From assembly GCA_963580285.1 (NCBI GenBank), contig OY757015.1, positions 134,920,029 to 134,984,028 on the forward strand: a stretch of 64,000 nucleotides of DNA. Direction: 5' to 3'. The notes under the pieces were generated by a model. The model was not told the origin of the DNA. It ran no database searches and saw only the letters and a list, made by a program, of their open reading frames with translations. Positions 1 to 10,204 of the stretch are shown here, piece after piece. A program made the position numbers and the translations under genes. How positions within the stretch are numbered: position 1 is the stretch's first letter; the number at the start of each line of letters is the position of its first letter. This stretch comes from Lucinisca nassula (Eukaryota; Mollusca; Bivalvia; Lucinida; Lucinidae).

Positions 1-45
1 TGTTAGTGGGACGTAAAACTCAAAACACTCACTCACTCGTTAAAT
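1..45 (+). mobile_element. SINE-C 3' tail, cut by window edge
   Basis: The sequence reads GGGACGTAAAACTC followed by imperfect CACTCACTCACT. The complete SINE-C copy at 42930-43104 ends with the same GGGACGTAAAACTC plus (CACT)n. Only the last ~40 bp are present here; the tRNA-like head would lie left of the window. Confidence 0.7.
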
Positions 46-189
46 CCACATCATTGAGCATCTCCAATCTATGTTTTGCCTACAAACTACGATTTTGATC
101 TTACGAATACCTAAAATTTGTGTGCGTGCGTATGCGAGTTCTTTTCCTAATGAGTTTCTACACAACTGGAAGTTATATTATTCCTCTTT

Positions 190-345
190 ATGTACTCACC
201 AGTACAATCATAATTCTGGGGTTCCTTTCTCACCAGTTTCATTTGAAACAAATCTGGCGTTTCTTACTCACCAGTTTCATTTGAAAGAAGTCTAACGTTT
301 GGCATTTCTTTCTCAACAATGGCATTCCATACTCACCAATATTTG
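190..345 (-). repeat. Array of duplicated exon-end / splice-donor units
   Basis: Four ~34-65 bp units each end, on the minus strand, in a 5' splice-site-like string (TG|GTGAG): plus-strand positions 194-202, 228-236, 266-274 and 331-338. The sequence before each resembles the 3' end of exon 4 (809-967), for example ACGCCAGATTTGTTT against ACGCCAGACTTGTTT in the exon. The array lies just downstream of exon 4 on the minus strand, separated from it by a MITE. The units are 1-5 bp shorter than the exon end and do not keep its frame, so they look like decayed tandem copies of the exon end plus donor. Confidence 0.6.
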
Positions 346-358
346 ATTGCCCTTACTG

Positions 359-761
359 GATTGCGAAAACACGCCTATGCAAATGTTAAACATCAATGCC
401 TTATATACATACATGGTTACACAAAGTTTTATCCGTCAGACTAGTATTTGTAGTCACTGCGAGGTAAAATAAAATGGCAGGGGCCAGTGTTGCCGAATTT
501 TCTATACAAAAATGTAAATGTTACCGCAGAAAATCGAAAATTTTAAGATGAAAAATTGTGATATTTTTCTTATTTCTGCTCAAAATATAGATTGTGGGTA
601 CTCGTTAGAACCGCCTCATCAAGGCGTTTCTAACGAGCACCCACAATCTATATTTTTGAGCAGAAATAAGAAAAATAAGGTATACCCCTATAAACCCAAG
701 TTTTACTTTATAAAAGTGGGGTTCAAGGGGGTCAAAATTATATAGGCGTGTTTTCGTGATG
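359..761 (+). mobile_element. PAL-1 MITE, interrupted by a mariner fragment
   Basis: Terminal inverted repeats are GCGAAAACACGCCTAT (from 363) and ATAGGCGTGTTTTCGTGATG (to 761). The centre is a ~60-bp palindrome (587-650) built on ACTCGTTAGAACCGCC and its complement. Flanking modules TATTTTTCTTATTTCTGCTC and its near-complement surround the palindrome. No coding capacity. The superfamily is not determined. Confidence 0.8.
400..503 (+). mobile_element. Mariner 5' leader fragment
   Basis: This stretch matches 3044-3152 of the longer mariner, including TATATACATAC, the leader TATTTGTAG and the start region ATGGCAnGnGCCAGTGTTGC. It sits inside PAL-1, whose own sequence resumes at about 504. Neither mariner terminal repeat is present, so it is not a simple cut-and-paste copy. 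Confidence 0.7.
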
Positions 762-808
762 GATCAGTATTCGAAGTCCCTTACCAGCATCTGGCATTCC
801 TTACTCAC

Positions 809-967
809 CAGTATTCAATTCAAACAAGTCTGGCGTTCCGAGATCGTATGAATTTGACACCCCAGAAGAAAGGGTATATTCTATAGATTCGCCGCTGGGA
901 TCTTCGCTCACCACTGTTGAAAAGATAACATCGTTCTGCATGTATGTTCTGCTGGCTGAAACTGTGG
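809..967 (-). CDS. Exon 4 of cadherin-like extracellular protein (partial gene)
   Basis: An internal exon of the minus-strand gene whose earlier exons are at 24645-24720, 17686-17871 and 5687-5905. It starts after acceptor TATATTTTCAG (a second in-frame acceptor lies 12 bp further in) and ends at donor ACTG|GTGAGT. It is 159 nt, phase 1 at both ends, so it joins exon 3 in frame. Its 53 residues include VVSEDPSGESIEYTLSSG and end LGTPDLFELNTG. The E/D-rich strand, the Y-T-L strand and the phi-x-phi-N-T-G end recall the first half of a cadherin repeat, and it occupies the same place in a domain as exon 2. The matching second half should be left of the window. The gene model is inferred from splice signals and phase; the cadherin label is tentative. 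Confidence 0.5.
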
Positions 968-1139
968 CTGAAAATATAAGTGAACTGAAAAACATGTATA
1001 AATGAGTTGTGTACATTAAAAGGTGCACGTGGCATGTGCGACCTGCGAGACACAGATCAGCAGGCCTCCGCACATGTGCAGATATATCATAGCTTTCAGT
1101 GGTCACTCAAGTCATCGGCAGTTGATTAGCCAACGCAAA

Positions 1140-1439
1140 CCCGCCCCCGCCCATAGGGGCTTGAGAAATATATGGGCTGCACGATGCTTCCACGCAGAGC
1201 TGAATCCGGCCCGCACACTAGTACTGGTAAACCGCTTAGAGGATCTAAGTCTGTCCAGGAACCGTGGTGCGAGTCGGACCGTCCATGCTAATAAACCCTT
1301 TTGGTTTCATTGGGCGACAGGGCTTGAGATGTAATTTCATCTCAATGTCGGGTAAAAGTCCCACAAAATTGGAAGCAACGTCTCCAAAATGACCTTTATA
1401 GTGTTGACGGGGACGTTAAACCTCAAATCAAACAAACAA
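1140..1439 (+). mobile_element. SINE-A, full-length, 13-bp target duplication
   Basis: A 300-bp retroposon from CCGCCCCCGCCCATAGGGGC to a tail ending AAATCAAACAAACAA. It is flanked by the exact 13-bp repeat TAGCCAACGCAAA at 1127-1139 and 1440-1452, the hallmark of target-primed reverse transcription. No clear pol III A/B boxes are seen in its head. The middle module (GGTAAACCGCTTAGAGGAT) and the tail are shared with the tRNA-headed SINE-B. Confidence 0.85.
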
Positions 1440-1543
1440 TAGCCAACGCAAAACTACATATATCATTACGCACAACAAGAAAAATCTGTGTAAATAGCAG
1501 TTTACGTCTGGACGAGGGCTACTCTTGAAGGAAAGACCGGCCG

Positions 1544-1836
1544 TGTGTGTGTGTAAATTCGGGTTTAACGTCGCTTTCAACAATTTTTCAGTCATATCAA
1601 GGCGGTGTGTGGTTGCGACAGGGAGCTCAATGCTCACTTTTATAGTGCTGCCTCACTGAAGTATCATGTCCCAGACACATTACATGATACCACACCCAGT
1701 CACATTATCCTGACACTGGGTCGACCAGTCCTAGCTCTTCCCCGTAAATCTGAGTGCCAAGCGAGGAGCAGCTAGTACCATTCTTAACGACTTTGGTATG
1801 TCGCGGCCCGGGGTCGAACCCGTGACCTCCCGTTCC
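1544..1836 (-). mobile_element. SINE-E, tRNA-derived, 14-bp target duplication
   Basis: On the minus strand it begins in a tRNA-like segment with a B box (GGGTTCGACCCC, plus 1810-1821) and ends AAAGCGACGTTAAACCCGAA plus a (AC)n tail. It is flanked by the exact 14-bp repeat GGAAAGACCGGCCG at 1530-1543 and 1837-1850. The A box half is missing, so this copy is 5'-truncated. Confidence 0.8.
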
Positions 1837-2139
1837 GGAAAGACCGGCCGCTGTACTCGTAATAGTGAACGGAAAATGCTTATTATATAAGTGATTTACA
1901 TTTATTCCAAATAGTTTACATTATGCACATGCATTATATGCATTACGTGGGCTACGCCTGTGATATATGGATCATTACAGGTTGATTTCAATCCTCGACA
2001 GTTGCACAGTTGTAATTTTGCACTGGGTGAATACGATAAAATGCCAAAAAATTCCAAATTCTGCCATTATCATTTCAGAACCTCGTGCAAATTCGATAAA
2101 GAGCTTACTTAGAAAAAGAACATACTTCGATAAAGGCAA

Positions 2140-2632
2140 CCCCGCGCATAGGGGCTTTGGGTAATAGATTGGGCTGCATGGTGCTTCCGCAAAGCTGAAA
2201 CCGATCAAACTTGGGTACTGGTAAACCGCTTAGAAGGCCAGGAAAAGTGGTGCGATCGGACCGCTCATTTAACCGGAAACCCCAAAAAGGGTACCTTAGC
2301 AAACAGTGCAGGCCCAGATGAGACGCCGCAGAACGCGGCGTCTCATCAGGGCCTACACTATTTGCATGAAGTTAAGCCATTTCCCTAATCAATTTTGAAG
2401 ATACCACAACCTGTCACCCATAAATTTAGAAATTGACTCATGTTATATACAGGGTAGAAGATTCCATTTGGTACAAAAAGGGTTAACGCTGACAGTTTCT
2501 TTAGGCGGTAGTGCTTCAGATGTCATAACATCTCAATGACGGGAAAAAGTCCAATAAAATCGGAAGCACCGTCTCCAAAATGGCCTAGTGTTGTTCGGGA
2601 CGTAAACCTCACCATAAACAAACAGATAAAGA
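2140..2632 (+). mobile_element. SINE-A copy split by a PAL-2 MITE
   Basis: The 5' half (2140-2278) carries CGCGCATAGGGGCTTTGGG and TACTGGTAAACCGCTTAGA. The 3' half (about 2488-2632) carries ACATCTCAATGACGGG, the GTCTCCAAAATGGCCT module and a CAAACAG tail. The halves are separated by the PAL-2 element. The copy is diverged. Confidence 0.65.
2279..2487. mobile_element. PAL-2 MITE nested in SINE-A
   Basis: The centre is the palindrome AACAGTGCAGGCCC ... GACGCCGCAGAACGCGGCGTC ending GGGCCTACACT (2310-2360), with outer complementary CCAAAAAGGGTAC and GGTACAAAAAGGG. A close copy with the same layout lies at 62820-62970. Non-coding. Confidence 0.6.
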
Positions 2633-3120
2633 AAAGATTAACAATGTTGGGGTTTGGCTTTGATGGTGGCAGCATATGTAAAGGATGTTCATTTATGTCA
2701 ACTCTTGGAGGCTCTAGTGCCTGACCCATCTAGGTTTAAATGCTAAGGACATTGTTCACAATGTGTACTTAGATATTATTTCAAAATATATTGCTTGTTT
2801 ATACTAATATTTCATTTTGTATTCTAATATTTCATTTTGTCCAGAGTTATTCATTGTGAATGTGTTACTTTTGAAATTAAATCACTGACCCCCTATCCTG
2901 CTGAATAAATTTATAAGCCACGCCCATTTCTGCCAATCAACTAGTCAAATGACTTTATTTAATGTACAAGGGTCGTTCAATATTTATCTAACCCAACCCA
3001 GTTACTGACTCTTGGCAAGTGCACGATTTTCACATAGTATACAGCTTTATATACATACGTGGTTACACAAAATTTTATCTGTCAGTCTAGTATTTGTAGC
3101 CTCCGTGCGAGGTAAATTAA

Positions 3121-4760
3121 CATGGCAAGTGCCAGTGTTGCCGAACTTTCTTCACAACTTGAGTACAGAGCAGTGTTTAGATACTTGTTTTTGAAAAAGA
3201 AGACGAACCAGGAAAATTTAAGAGGAATTGTGTGAAGTTTACGGAAAGCCTTTGAGACTGCTCCTTCATATTCAACTGTTAAAAATTAAATGTGGTCGGG
3301 TAACGTTAGAAGACGAGAACTGTAGTGGAAGACCTGTAAACGCTAGTGTTGACATCACTAGTAAAAATCTAAGGGAACTAGTAAAGCAGGAAAGGCGAAT
3401 GAAAATTTCAGGAATGGCTGGAAGATTGGAGTTTTCTGAGGGTAGTGTTTTTACCATTTTACCTGAACGTTTGGCATGAGGAATATATTCTAGAAAGGGT
3501 TATCCTTTGGAAGCAAGGAATACACAACAGAACTGGAAAAAATGGAGTGTAAATGTTTTCTGGGCCAGACTAGCTAGTTTCGGCCAGTTAGGTCTCATCA
3601 GTGACCCTCAAAAATTTTCAAAAATCCACAATGGAATCAATGATCCCAAAGGACAAGAAAATATAAACTACACTATGATGTAGGGCAGGGAGACTTTTTA
3701 CGGCCGCCACACGTTCCCAGACACCAGCTGCAGTGACGTTAAATATATTCTAGAAAGGGTTATCCTTTGGAAGCAAGGAATACACAACAGACCTGGAAAA
3801 TATGGAGTGTACATGTTTTCTGGGCCAGACTAGCTAGTTTCGGCCAATTAGGCCTCATCAGTGACCCTCAAAAATTTTCAAAATTCCACAATGGAATCAA
3901 TTATCCCAAAGGACAAGAAAATATAAACTAAACTATGATGTGGGGCAGGGAGACTTTTAACGGCCGCCACACGTTCCCAGACACCAGCTGCAGTGACGTT
4001 AAATATATTTTAGAAAGGGTTATCCTTTGGAAGCCTTTAGCGCGTTCGGTGCCAAAACGCTTTAGTAAAGAACAACGAGCTGCCCGTGTGTCCATGTCTG
4101 AGTCACCTTTGGTAAGATATGATTCTGACCCGGAAGACTTTCTTGAAAGAATTGTTACCGACGACGAAACTTGGATCCATCACTATGGTCCTGAGTCTAA
4201 GCAGCAGAGTAAGCAATGGACTGGTCACGGTTCACCGCGTCCAAAGAAATGCAAGACTAGGTCCTCAATTGGCAAGGTCATGGCTAACTGTGTTTTAAGA
4301 TAGCAAGGTTCTGTTGGTGGACTATTTCCTTCATGGCCAGACTATTAATGGTGACTATTATGCTAATATTTTAGGACCAATTACGTGCAGCTATATTACA
4401 GGAAAGGCGTGGAAAATTACAAAAGTTGTGCTGTTGCAACATGACAATGCTGCAGACCATACTTGCAAAGTTTCTGTGGACGCAATGAAGCAGAACGGTT
4501 TCAAACCCACACACCATTCACCCTATTCTCCTGATCTCGCACCCAGTGATTACTTTTTGTTTCCGAACTTGAAGATAGAATTGCGTGGACGTCACTTCCG
4601 GTCAGTTGAAAAGCTTAAGGCAGGTGTTGGAGGGTGGATTGACTAAGGTGGATTGAATCTAAGGACCCTGAATCCTACAAAAATGGGCTTTCAACCTTGG
4701 AAAATCGATTGAAGAAGTGCTTATTGCCGCGGGGTGACTATGTGAAAAAAAAAAGAAGTC
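3121..4760 (+). pseudogene. Mariner transposase pseudogene (DD34D)
   Basis: Mariner transposase binds the terminal repeats and catalyses cut-and-paste. The frame starts at the ATG at 3121 and shows N-terminal helix-turn-helix pieces (residues like SGRPVNASVDI and MAGRLEFSEGSVFTIL). After the insertion it resumes with VPKRFSKEQRAARV, then the first catalytic Asp in VTDDETWIHHY, the second in LLQHDNAADH, and the third in YSPDLAPSDYFLFP. The last two Asp are separated by exactly 34 residues, as in classical mariners. Breaks: a stop after LRGIV near 3234, the ~556-bp insertion at 3481-4036, a frameshift near 4303-4314 and a stop at about 4646. No functional product is expected. Confidence 0.85.
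3481..4036 (+). repeat. Two tandem 260-bp units inserted in mariner
   Basis: Units 3481-3740 and 3741-4000 are near-identical (both carry GGGTTATCCTTTGGAAGC, CCAGACTAGCTAG, GGACAAGAAAATATAAAC and CACACGTTCCCAGACACC). A third partial unit runs to about 4036, then mariner coding resumes. A diverged single copy of the same sequence lies elsewhere at 59563-59770, so this is an independent repeat family, not mariner sequence. Confidence 0.8.
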
Positions 4761-4875
4761 ATGCGTGACTCTAAGTAGGTAAGGCCAGATATTTACTGAA
4801 CGACCCTCGTATTCGTTCAATTCACAAACAGAATGATGAACCCTGTATATCTAATCTGGCTATAGGTAGTACTTC

Positions 4876-5135
4876 GTTTGGTCAGGTTCTACGTCTCCGT
4901 CAACACTACTTAGGTCAATTTCAGACGTTGCTTCCGATTTTTTTGGGACTTTTAGCCGACATCGAGATGAAATGACATCTCAAGCCCTGCCGCTAAAACA
5001 AACCAAAATGGTTTATATGTAGGACTCGCACCGCTGCCCGAGCAGTGTCAGACCCTCGATACTCATGTGCGCTCAGTTTAGAATCATGCAACCCAATCAA
5101 TTTCTCATAGCCAATGTGGGCGGGTAGGGGGAGGG
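4876..5135 (-). mobile_element. SINE-A, degenerate, minus strand
   Basis: The plus strand shows the SINE-A complement: GTCTCCGTCAACACTA, GACGTTGCTTCCGATTT, GACTTTTAGCCGACAT, ATGACATCTCAAGCCCTG, and near the end AGCCAATGTGGGCGGG. The poly-CAAA tail is eroded. Confidence 0.65.
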
Positions 5136-5254
5136 GCTGGTAGGAGTTGTCTTGTTTAGCAGGAAAATGGTTAAAAATCCATTTCTTTCAGCTCAAGGTT
5201 CTCGTATTGGTTTTAATCGTTGAAATGACAAGAAAAATTGATTCTGAAAACTGC

Positions 5255-5425
5255 TATCGCTTGCTGTCGTCTTCTTGCAAATTTATTTTGCATACACACA
5301 AACAGTGTGAACCCTGATCAAACTGGAGCAGTCAGGTCTGGAGCCGCACTGTTTGCAGGAATGACTTAGTGACTTTAAAAATTACCAGTAGGTGACAAAG
5401 CAGACGACAATTTCGTGGTTGGCAT
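5255..5425. mobile_element. PAL-2-like MITE
   Basis: Outer complementary ends TGTCGTCTTCTTGCAAAT and GTGACAAAGCAGACGACA enclose CAAACAGTGTGAACCCTGATC and GCACTGTTTGC. The element at 24150-24340 has the same outer and inner layout. Confidence 0.55.
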
Positions 5426-5686
5426 CTAATGGATTTAGTATATTTTAGGGAAATGACAACTCCGTATGTTATTTGAAACCTCAATTTAGGACATATTTAA
5501 TACGTTGGATGGCCCAAACTTCGAGCGTCTGTGGTATTGGGTGAACTTACCCTATGAGAAATGACGTGTCTTAGGAGCAAATTCATTTTTGCTGCAAAGT
5601 AAAACCTCACGATTGCTCACACCGTCTTGTTTTATATAAAACTAAAACAATAAATAAATTCTACCTTACAACTTGTAAAGTCTTAC

Positions 5687-5905
5687 CATCCAGGTTGGTA
5701 GTAGGGACGGGGTTTTGTTGAACTATAACTATGAACGAGGCGATTCCGAAGTCATTTATATGATGTCCGGTAGTTTGACAAGTGACCTCAATAGTATAAT
5801 TAGTAGGCCCATTGTTGAAGTCGAGGCAGTCATCAGCACAAGAGCTGCAGGAAGAACAGATACCACACCCTGGCGCACTACAGCTTTTTTTATATATGGT
5901 CAACC
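5687..5905 (-). CDS. Exon 3 of cadherin-like extracellular protein
   Basis: An internal exon, 219 nt, phase 1 at both ends: acceptor CATTTTTCAG and donor GATG|GTAAGA. It encodes 73 residues beginning TIYKKSCSAPGCG. A Cys-rich insert (CGICSSCSSCADDC) is followed by the strand pattern YTIEVTCQTTGHH ... GIASFIVIVQQNPVP. The Y-T-I-x-V and S-F-I-V-I-V-Q-Q-N strands resemble the last two strands of a cadherin repeat, so exons 2+3 would form one complete domain of about 130 residues. The Cys-rich loop is unusual. It could instead be another beta-sandwich family. Neighbouring exons are at 17686-17871 (upstream) and 809-967 (downstream). The upstream intron is ~11.8 kb and holds the L1-like element. 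Confidence 0.55.
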
Positions 5906-5928
5906 CTGAAAAATGTCAAATAACATAC

Positions 5929-6060
5929 AGTAAAATATCTGTATTAAGACCACCTTTGGGACTGTCTTAAGACCACTTTTGAACAGTTCCAAAAGTGGTC
6001 TATTACTAGCCAAAGATATTGGATGTAGAAAACAGAAAGAAAACCTGGAAGTTTTGAATA
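5929..6060 (+). mobile_element. Tc1-type MITE, 5' part only
   Basis: It starts CAGTAAAATATCTGTATT after TA, then AAGACCACCTTTGGGACTG, like the copies at 16141-16339, 31058-31452 and 45538-45727. It is cut off by the poly(T) run at 6072, which marks the 3' end of a minus-strand retro-sequence that evidently landed in it. Confidence 0.6.
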
Positions 6061-6071
6061 TATTTTAAAAG

Positions 6072-7870
6072 AAGATTTTTTTTTTTTTTTTTTTTTTTAA
6101 TTTATTGTTTTTTTATTTTTTCATTCACACAGAGACATAAGACATTTATAACATATATTACATGGCATATCCAGAGCATTGGCAGTCACAGAGGTGAATT
6201 GAAAAAGATGTGATGTTAAATCATCTTCCCTGAAATTCGGCTGACGGACGCCACCATCCTGAGGCCCGGAGACAGTAGACCTCAAAACCAATTCTCGACG
6301 TTCCCGTGCCTCCCGAACCCAGGATCCGAACCTCCGACAACCGGCACAGACGCCGTGTTGACTCTCTGGCTACAGCCCAGAGCCAAAGTGGCGACTTTGG
6401 AATATTTTTCATAGTTTACCATTGAAATGGAAAAACAATAACGCCATCTATCCATTATTATCTTTTAATAAAACAGCACACGTCGGGTCCCTCAGGGGAA
6501 GCTCAATACTCTCCAAACAACCTCGTACCCAGACTACAGCCGCTTGGAGTCAGGTCACCCGCCAGCGTCCCTAGCCATCCTTACACCCCGCCGTAACTGG
6601 AGCACCCCTACCACCGCCAGACGCGTCCAGCAAACATATATACGTAAAATAAGAATGTCAAATATAAGTGGACGTCACCCCACCACCAGGGCCCATATCA
6701 GTATCCTTAGACCATACTTTCACTATTTCATATCGATGTCAAAACGTAGCAAAATAACAGGGATTGCAGCGGATGAAAAAGCAATATTATAATGTCATCT
6801 GTCAAGCAACCTCGCACCGGCCCAGCCACAGGTCCGAGGTCCATTGCATAGACCCGACCCAGAAAGCCAGGGCCCACACAGCCGACCGCGGACCTGCAGC
6901 CGGGACAGCCCGGAACTACCTGACCATTGACTATTGATTCTCGACCTCAGTATTAATACGATGACCTCCAACAATACAGACTAGTTAGTTAATAAAAAGG
7001 GGTACATACAACCGTCCGAAACGGCACAAAATTACTTGGCCCAAAAAGCGACAGCGAGATTGGGGCCAACCTGATGGTAAGAAGGACGCTCCTCAATACC
7101 GCATTTAAAAGCCCCACACTCATGATCTACCCACGGCGGCACAAGCTCCAACCATAGCAATATATTAAAAGACAAACCCGGCAAAACAACAAAAGACAAA
7201 CAAGAACGCTAGCACGAGACTCCGATCCAAGCGTATGCGGGCCCAACAGCCCCACCCCCGGACCCGGTATGTGCTTTTAATGCCAACGCCCTCGGTATCT
7301 ATTAACATCACTGTCCTATGCAGGTGTGGAATATTTAAAGTTTGCTCCCCTACCTCACTTAGTTGCACTATTTCAGTACAACATCTTAAAACGTTGAGAA
7401 GGACAAACTCACACTCTGAAACAATTGAGCAGGGGCACAGCACTCCCCACAACCCACACGCACGCCCGGCGAAAAAACAGACCAGCTCACGCACCCACAC
7501 AGTCTAACCAGAGACCTCTTCTGCAGCACGTTGGGGCACCGGGCCCCTAGCCATCCGCGGAGTGCACACCGAAGTCCCCGACCAGACTGCGCATACGCGC
7601 ACTCCACCCAGAGTCCCCACAGGGCGCCCGTGCTCTATTGTAGGTCCCGCCGCGCGCCGGCCCAACTCCACCAGAATAAGCCGCCTTAAATGGCATCATA
7701 GTAGTATAAATGTGAGGGCAGGGAAGCAAAGAAAAAACAAAAAAACAAACAAAAAAAAAATCAGCAGACATGAAAAAAATGTGCATAAGGTCAAAAGTCG
7801 CATACCAATGGATACGTGCTTCGAACAAGTAACGTCAATCTATCCACAGATCTGGAGGGACGATTAATTA
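6072..7870 (-). mobile_element. GC-rich poly(A)-ended retro-sequence, unidentified
   Basis: The plus-strand T-run (6072-6100) is a poly(A) tail on the minus strand. The ~1.8 kb behind it is GC- and CpG-rich compared with its AT-rich surroundings. On the minus strand near 6290-6400 there is a tRNA-like stretch with GGTTCGGATCCTGGG (B-box-like). Open frames of 70-111 codons at 7165-7828 overlap in several frames and show no recognised domain. It may be the long 3' region of the adjacent L1-like element (same strand, stop at 8076) or a separate retroposed transcript. I see no host gene in it. Confidence 0.45.
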
Positions 7871-8075
7871 ACAGTAGAATCAATAATATTTGTTGTATTA
7901 AACGGTACGGCAATGTAGTAAAAGGGCCATCTCCATAACAGTACAAAATTACTTAGGCGAATATTGTCCGTTATTTAAAAAATATTCTCACAATCAGTTC
8001 AAAAGCAGTACTATTTACAGGAACTATAACCAGAGTAGCACTACAGATGACACATCATAAATAGTTTAGAAAGTA

Positions 8076-10204
8076 CTAACTATTGTTATTACTAATTAAC
8101 ACTTTATATAGTGTCCAAAATTTCTCAAAATTTTCTAACTTGCAATTTTTAACTGCATTATACCTTTCCGTCAGATAATGATACCTGATATTTGGTACAA
8201 ACTGGTTAAAAACAGGAATACTTTCCTCCATTCTCTTTCTGTAAATAAAGAGTTTTGCATTAAGTATTAATTGATTGATTACTAAGTCGTAATAAGTAGA
8301 GCCAAACAAAATATCGGATTCCTTCCAATCATGAGGTAAATTAATTCCTTTTGATCTTAACAAGGCATTGAATTCTGTCCAAAATGTCTGGGCATGTAAA
8401 CAGGTCCAGAACATGTGTGATAAAGTTTCAGATGCATTCTGACAGAAGGTACATCTTTCGTTATTATTTATTTTCATTTTATTTAGTAGACGATTCGTAG
8501 CTAAAATTCTATGAAAAATCCTTCCTTGAAACCATAAAAGAGTTGAGTCTTTAGTTACCTTAAATAAAAGTTTGAATAACTTTTGCCAATCCGGTACGCC
8601 TCCAAAGTCAACAATTTGTTCCCACTTTCGAACTGTTACTGGGATATTATGATTAATTAAAATATCATATACAATTCTACATCCGCGGTTGTTTTGAATT
8701 ATAGGATAAAGTAAAGCAGAAATAACAGGTCGATGACCGTTTGTTGGGAAGCGTTGGACAGGCAATCTTGCTAAATACGTCGAACATGCTGCAGTGATTC
8801 CTTGAAAAGTAAGGAAGTTTGTGTTGATGTTGTACCGCTCTTGAAATTCCCTTAATGAGTAAAAATTTCCATTTCGATCTAGCAAATCACCGATAAAAAG
8901 TACACCACGTTCACTCCATTGTCGAAAAAAACAGCTCCTTCTTCCGACCCTGATATTATTATTATACCATATTGGTGTACTAAGGACGTCATTCCAGGTT
9001 ACAGGTTGGGATGCTGTAGTGAACTTATATTAGGCTTTATACACATCTTTCCAAAATGGGTTTTGAATAGCATCAATATTATTTTTAATGAAATCACTGC
9101 CATACACAAAAAGTTTCTCCACAAAAGGGCATAGAATGTCATGTATTTTAAAACATTTTTTCTCATCTCTAAATTTCCTTTTTAACCAGCTTATTTTAAG
9201 GGCGTCTATAAATTTCTCAATATCGATCATCCGCAAGCCACCGTTCTCATAGCCTTGAGTTATGACTGTCCTCTTAATCCTGTCTGGTCCACCTTGCCAC
9301 AAGAAGTTAAAGCACATATTTTGCAATCTTTTAATCAAATCAGCTGATGGATTTGGGAGTCCCAAAAATAGGTGATTCAGCTTAGGAAGCGCGATAGATT
9401 TTATTACTGCAATTTTTCCAATTGGTGTTAAAATTCTTCTTGTCCATGCTTTAAAAACTGACTCAACTTCCTCTAGTTTTGTTTCATAATTAATACCGAC
9501 AACTTCTGCTAATCTGGTGGACATGGTGATCCCTAAAAGTTTAAAGTTACCTTTCTCCCAATGTAAGTTATACTCTTCGCAAAGAATCGTTTCTGAATTT
9601 TTCATTGATCCAAACCATATAACAGACGTCTTGTCGACATTAACGCCAAGGCCGGAAATTTCCGCATAGAATTTTAAAACAATAAGAGCCTGTTCAAGAG
9701 ACTGTCTTGAGCCATTCAAAATAAACGATGTGTCATCTGCATACTGAGATATTACAAATTCTTTATTTCTTACTTTTATGCCCTTAATAAGATTATTATT
9801 TCTTATCATTATGGCCAAAATTTCCACACACAATAAGAACAGGTATGGAGAAATTGGATCGCCTTGTCGGCACCCTCGCTGTAAATTAAACCATTGTGAT
9901 TGATGGCCATTTATTTGGACACATGATTTTGTGTTTTTATATAGGATATTTTTCCACTGTTTAAAGTCTTTTCCGAAATTAAAAAAGTCCAAGACACTAT
10001 CAATAAAAGTCCATGACACAGAATCAAAGGCCTTTTCGAAATCTACTAAAAGCAAAAGTCCAGGTATGTTTTCTTGTTCTGTATAAAAAAATAAGTCATA
10101 TATCAGACGGATATTTTCCCCAATATATCTTCCAGCCATGAATCCTGTTTGGTCCTCATTTATCAAATGTGGTAACACCTTTTTGAGTCTATTGGCCATT
10201 CTTT
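8076..10204 (-). pseudogene. L1-like RT palm and C-terminal region
   Basis: RT motifs on the minus strand: ANRLKKVLPHLI, DQTGFMAGRYIGENIR, LLLVDFEKAFDSVSW, GCRQGDPISPYLFLL and the catalytic QYADDTSFI. A stop follows WKDVYKA near 9030. The frame is then restored and runs through LDRNGNFYSLREF to a CTFCQN ... HMFWTC zinc-knuckle-like motif (near 8420-8450) and the stop at 8076. At least one frame break near 9030-8886 plus the insertion make it inactive. Confidence 0.8.

Larger units (their letters stand above)
2967..4809 (+). mobile_element. DD34D mariner transposon, broken
   Basis: Terminal inverted repeats begin CAAGGGTCGTTCAATATT at the left and, read inward, CGAGGGTCGTTCAGTAAA at the right, each preceded by the TA target duplication (2965-2966 and 4810-4811). 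Inside is a decayed transposase reading frame and an inserted 260-bp tandem repeat. It is a dead element, not a mobile copy. Confidence 0.9.

Noticed and set aside
6221..6412. 63-codon minus-strand frame as a gene
   Set aside because: It overlaps a tRNA-like, B-box-bearing stretch of the poly(A)-ended retro-sequence, and its residues show no family pattern.
7165..7828. Host protein-coding exons in the GC-rich block
   Set aside because: Overlapping open frames on both strands reflect GC content; no domain, signal peptide or splice pair could be found.
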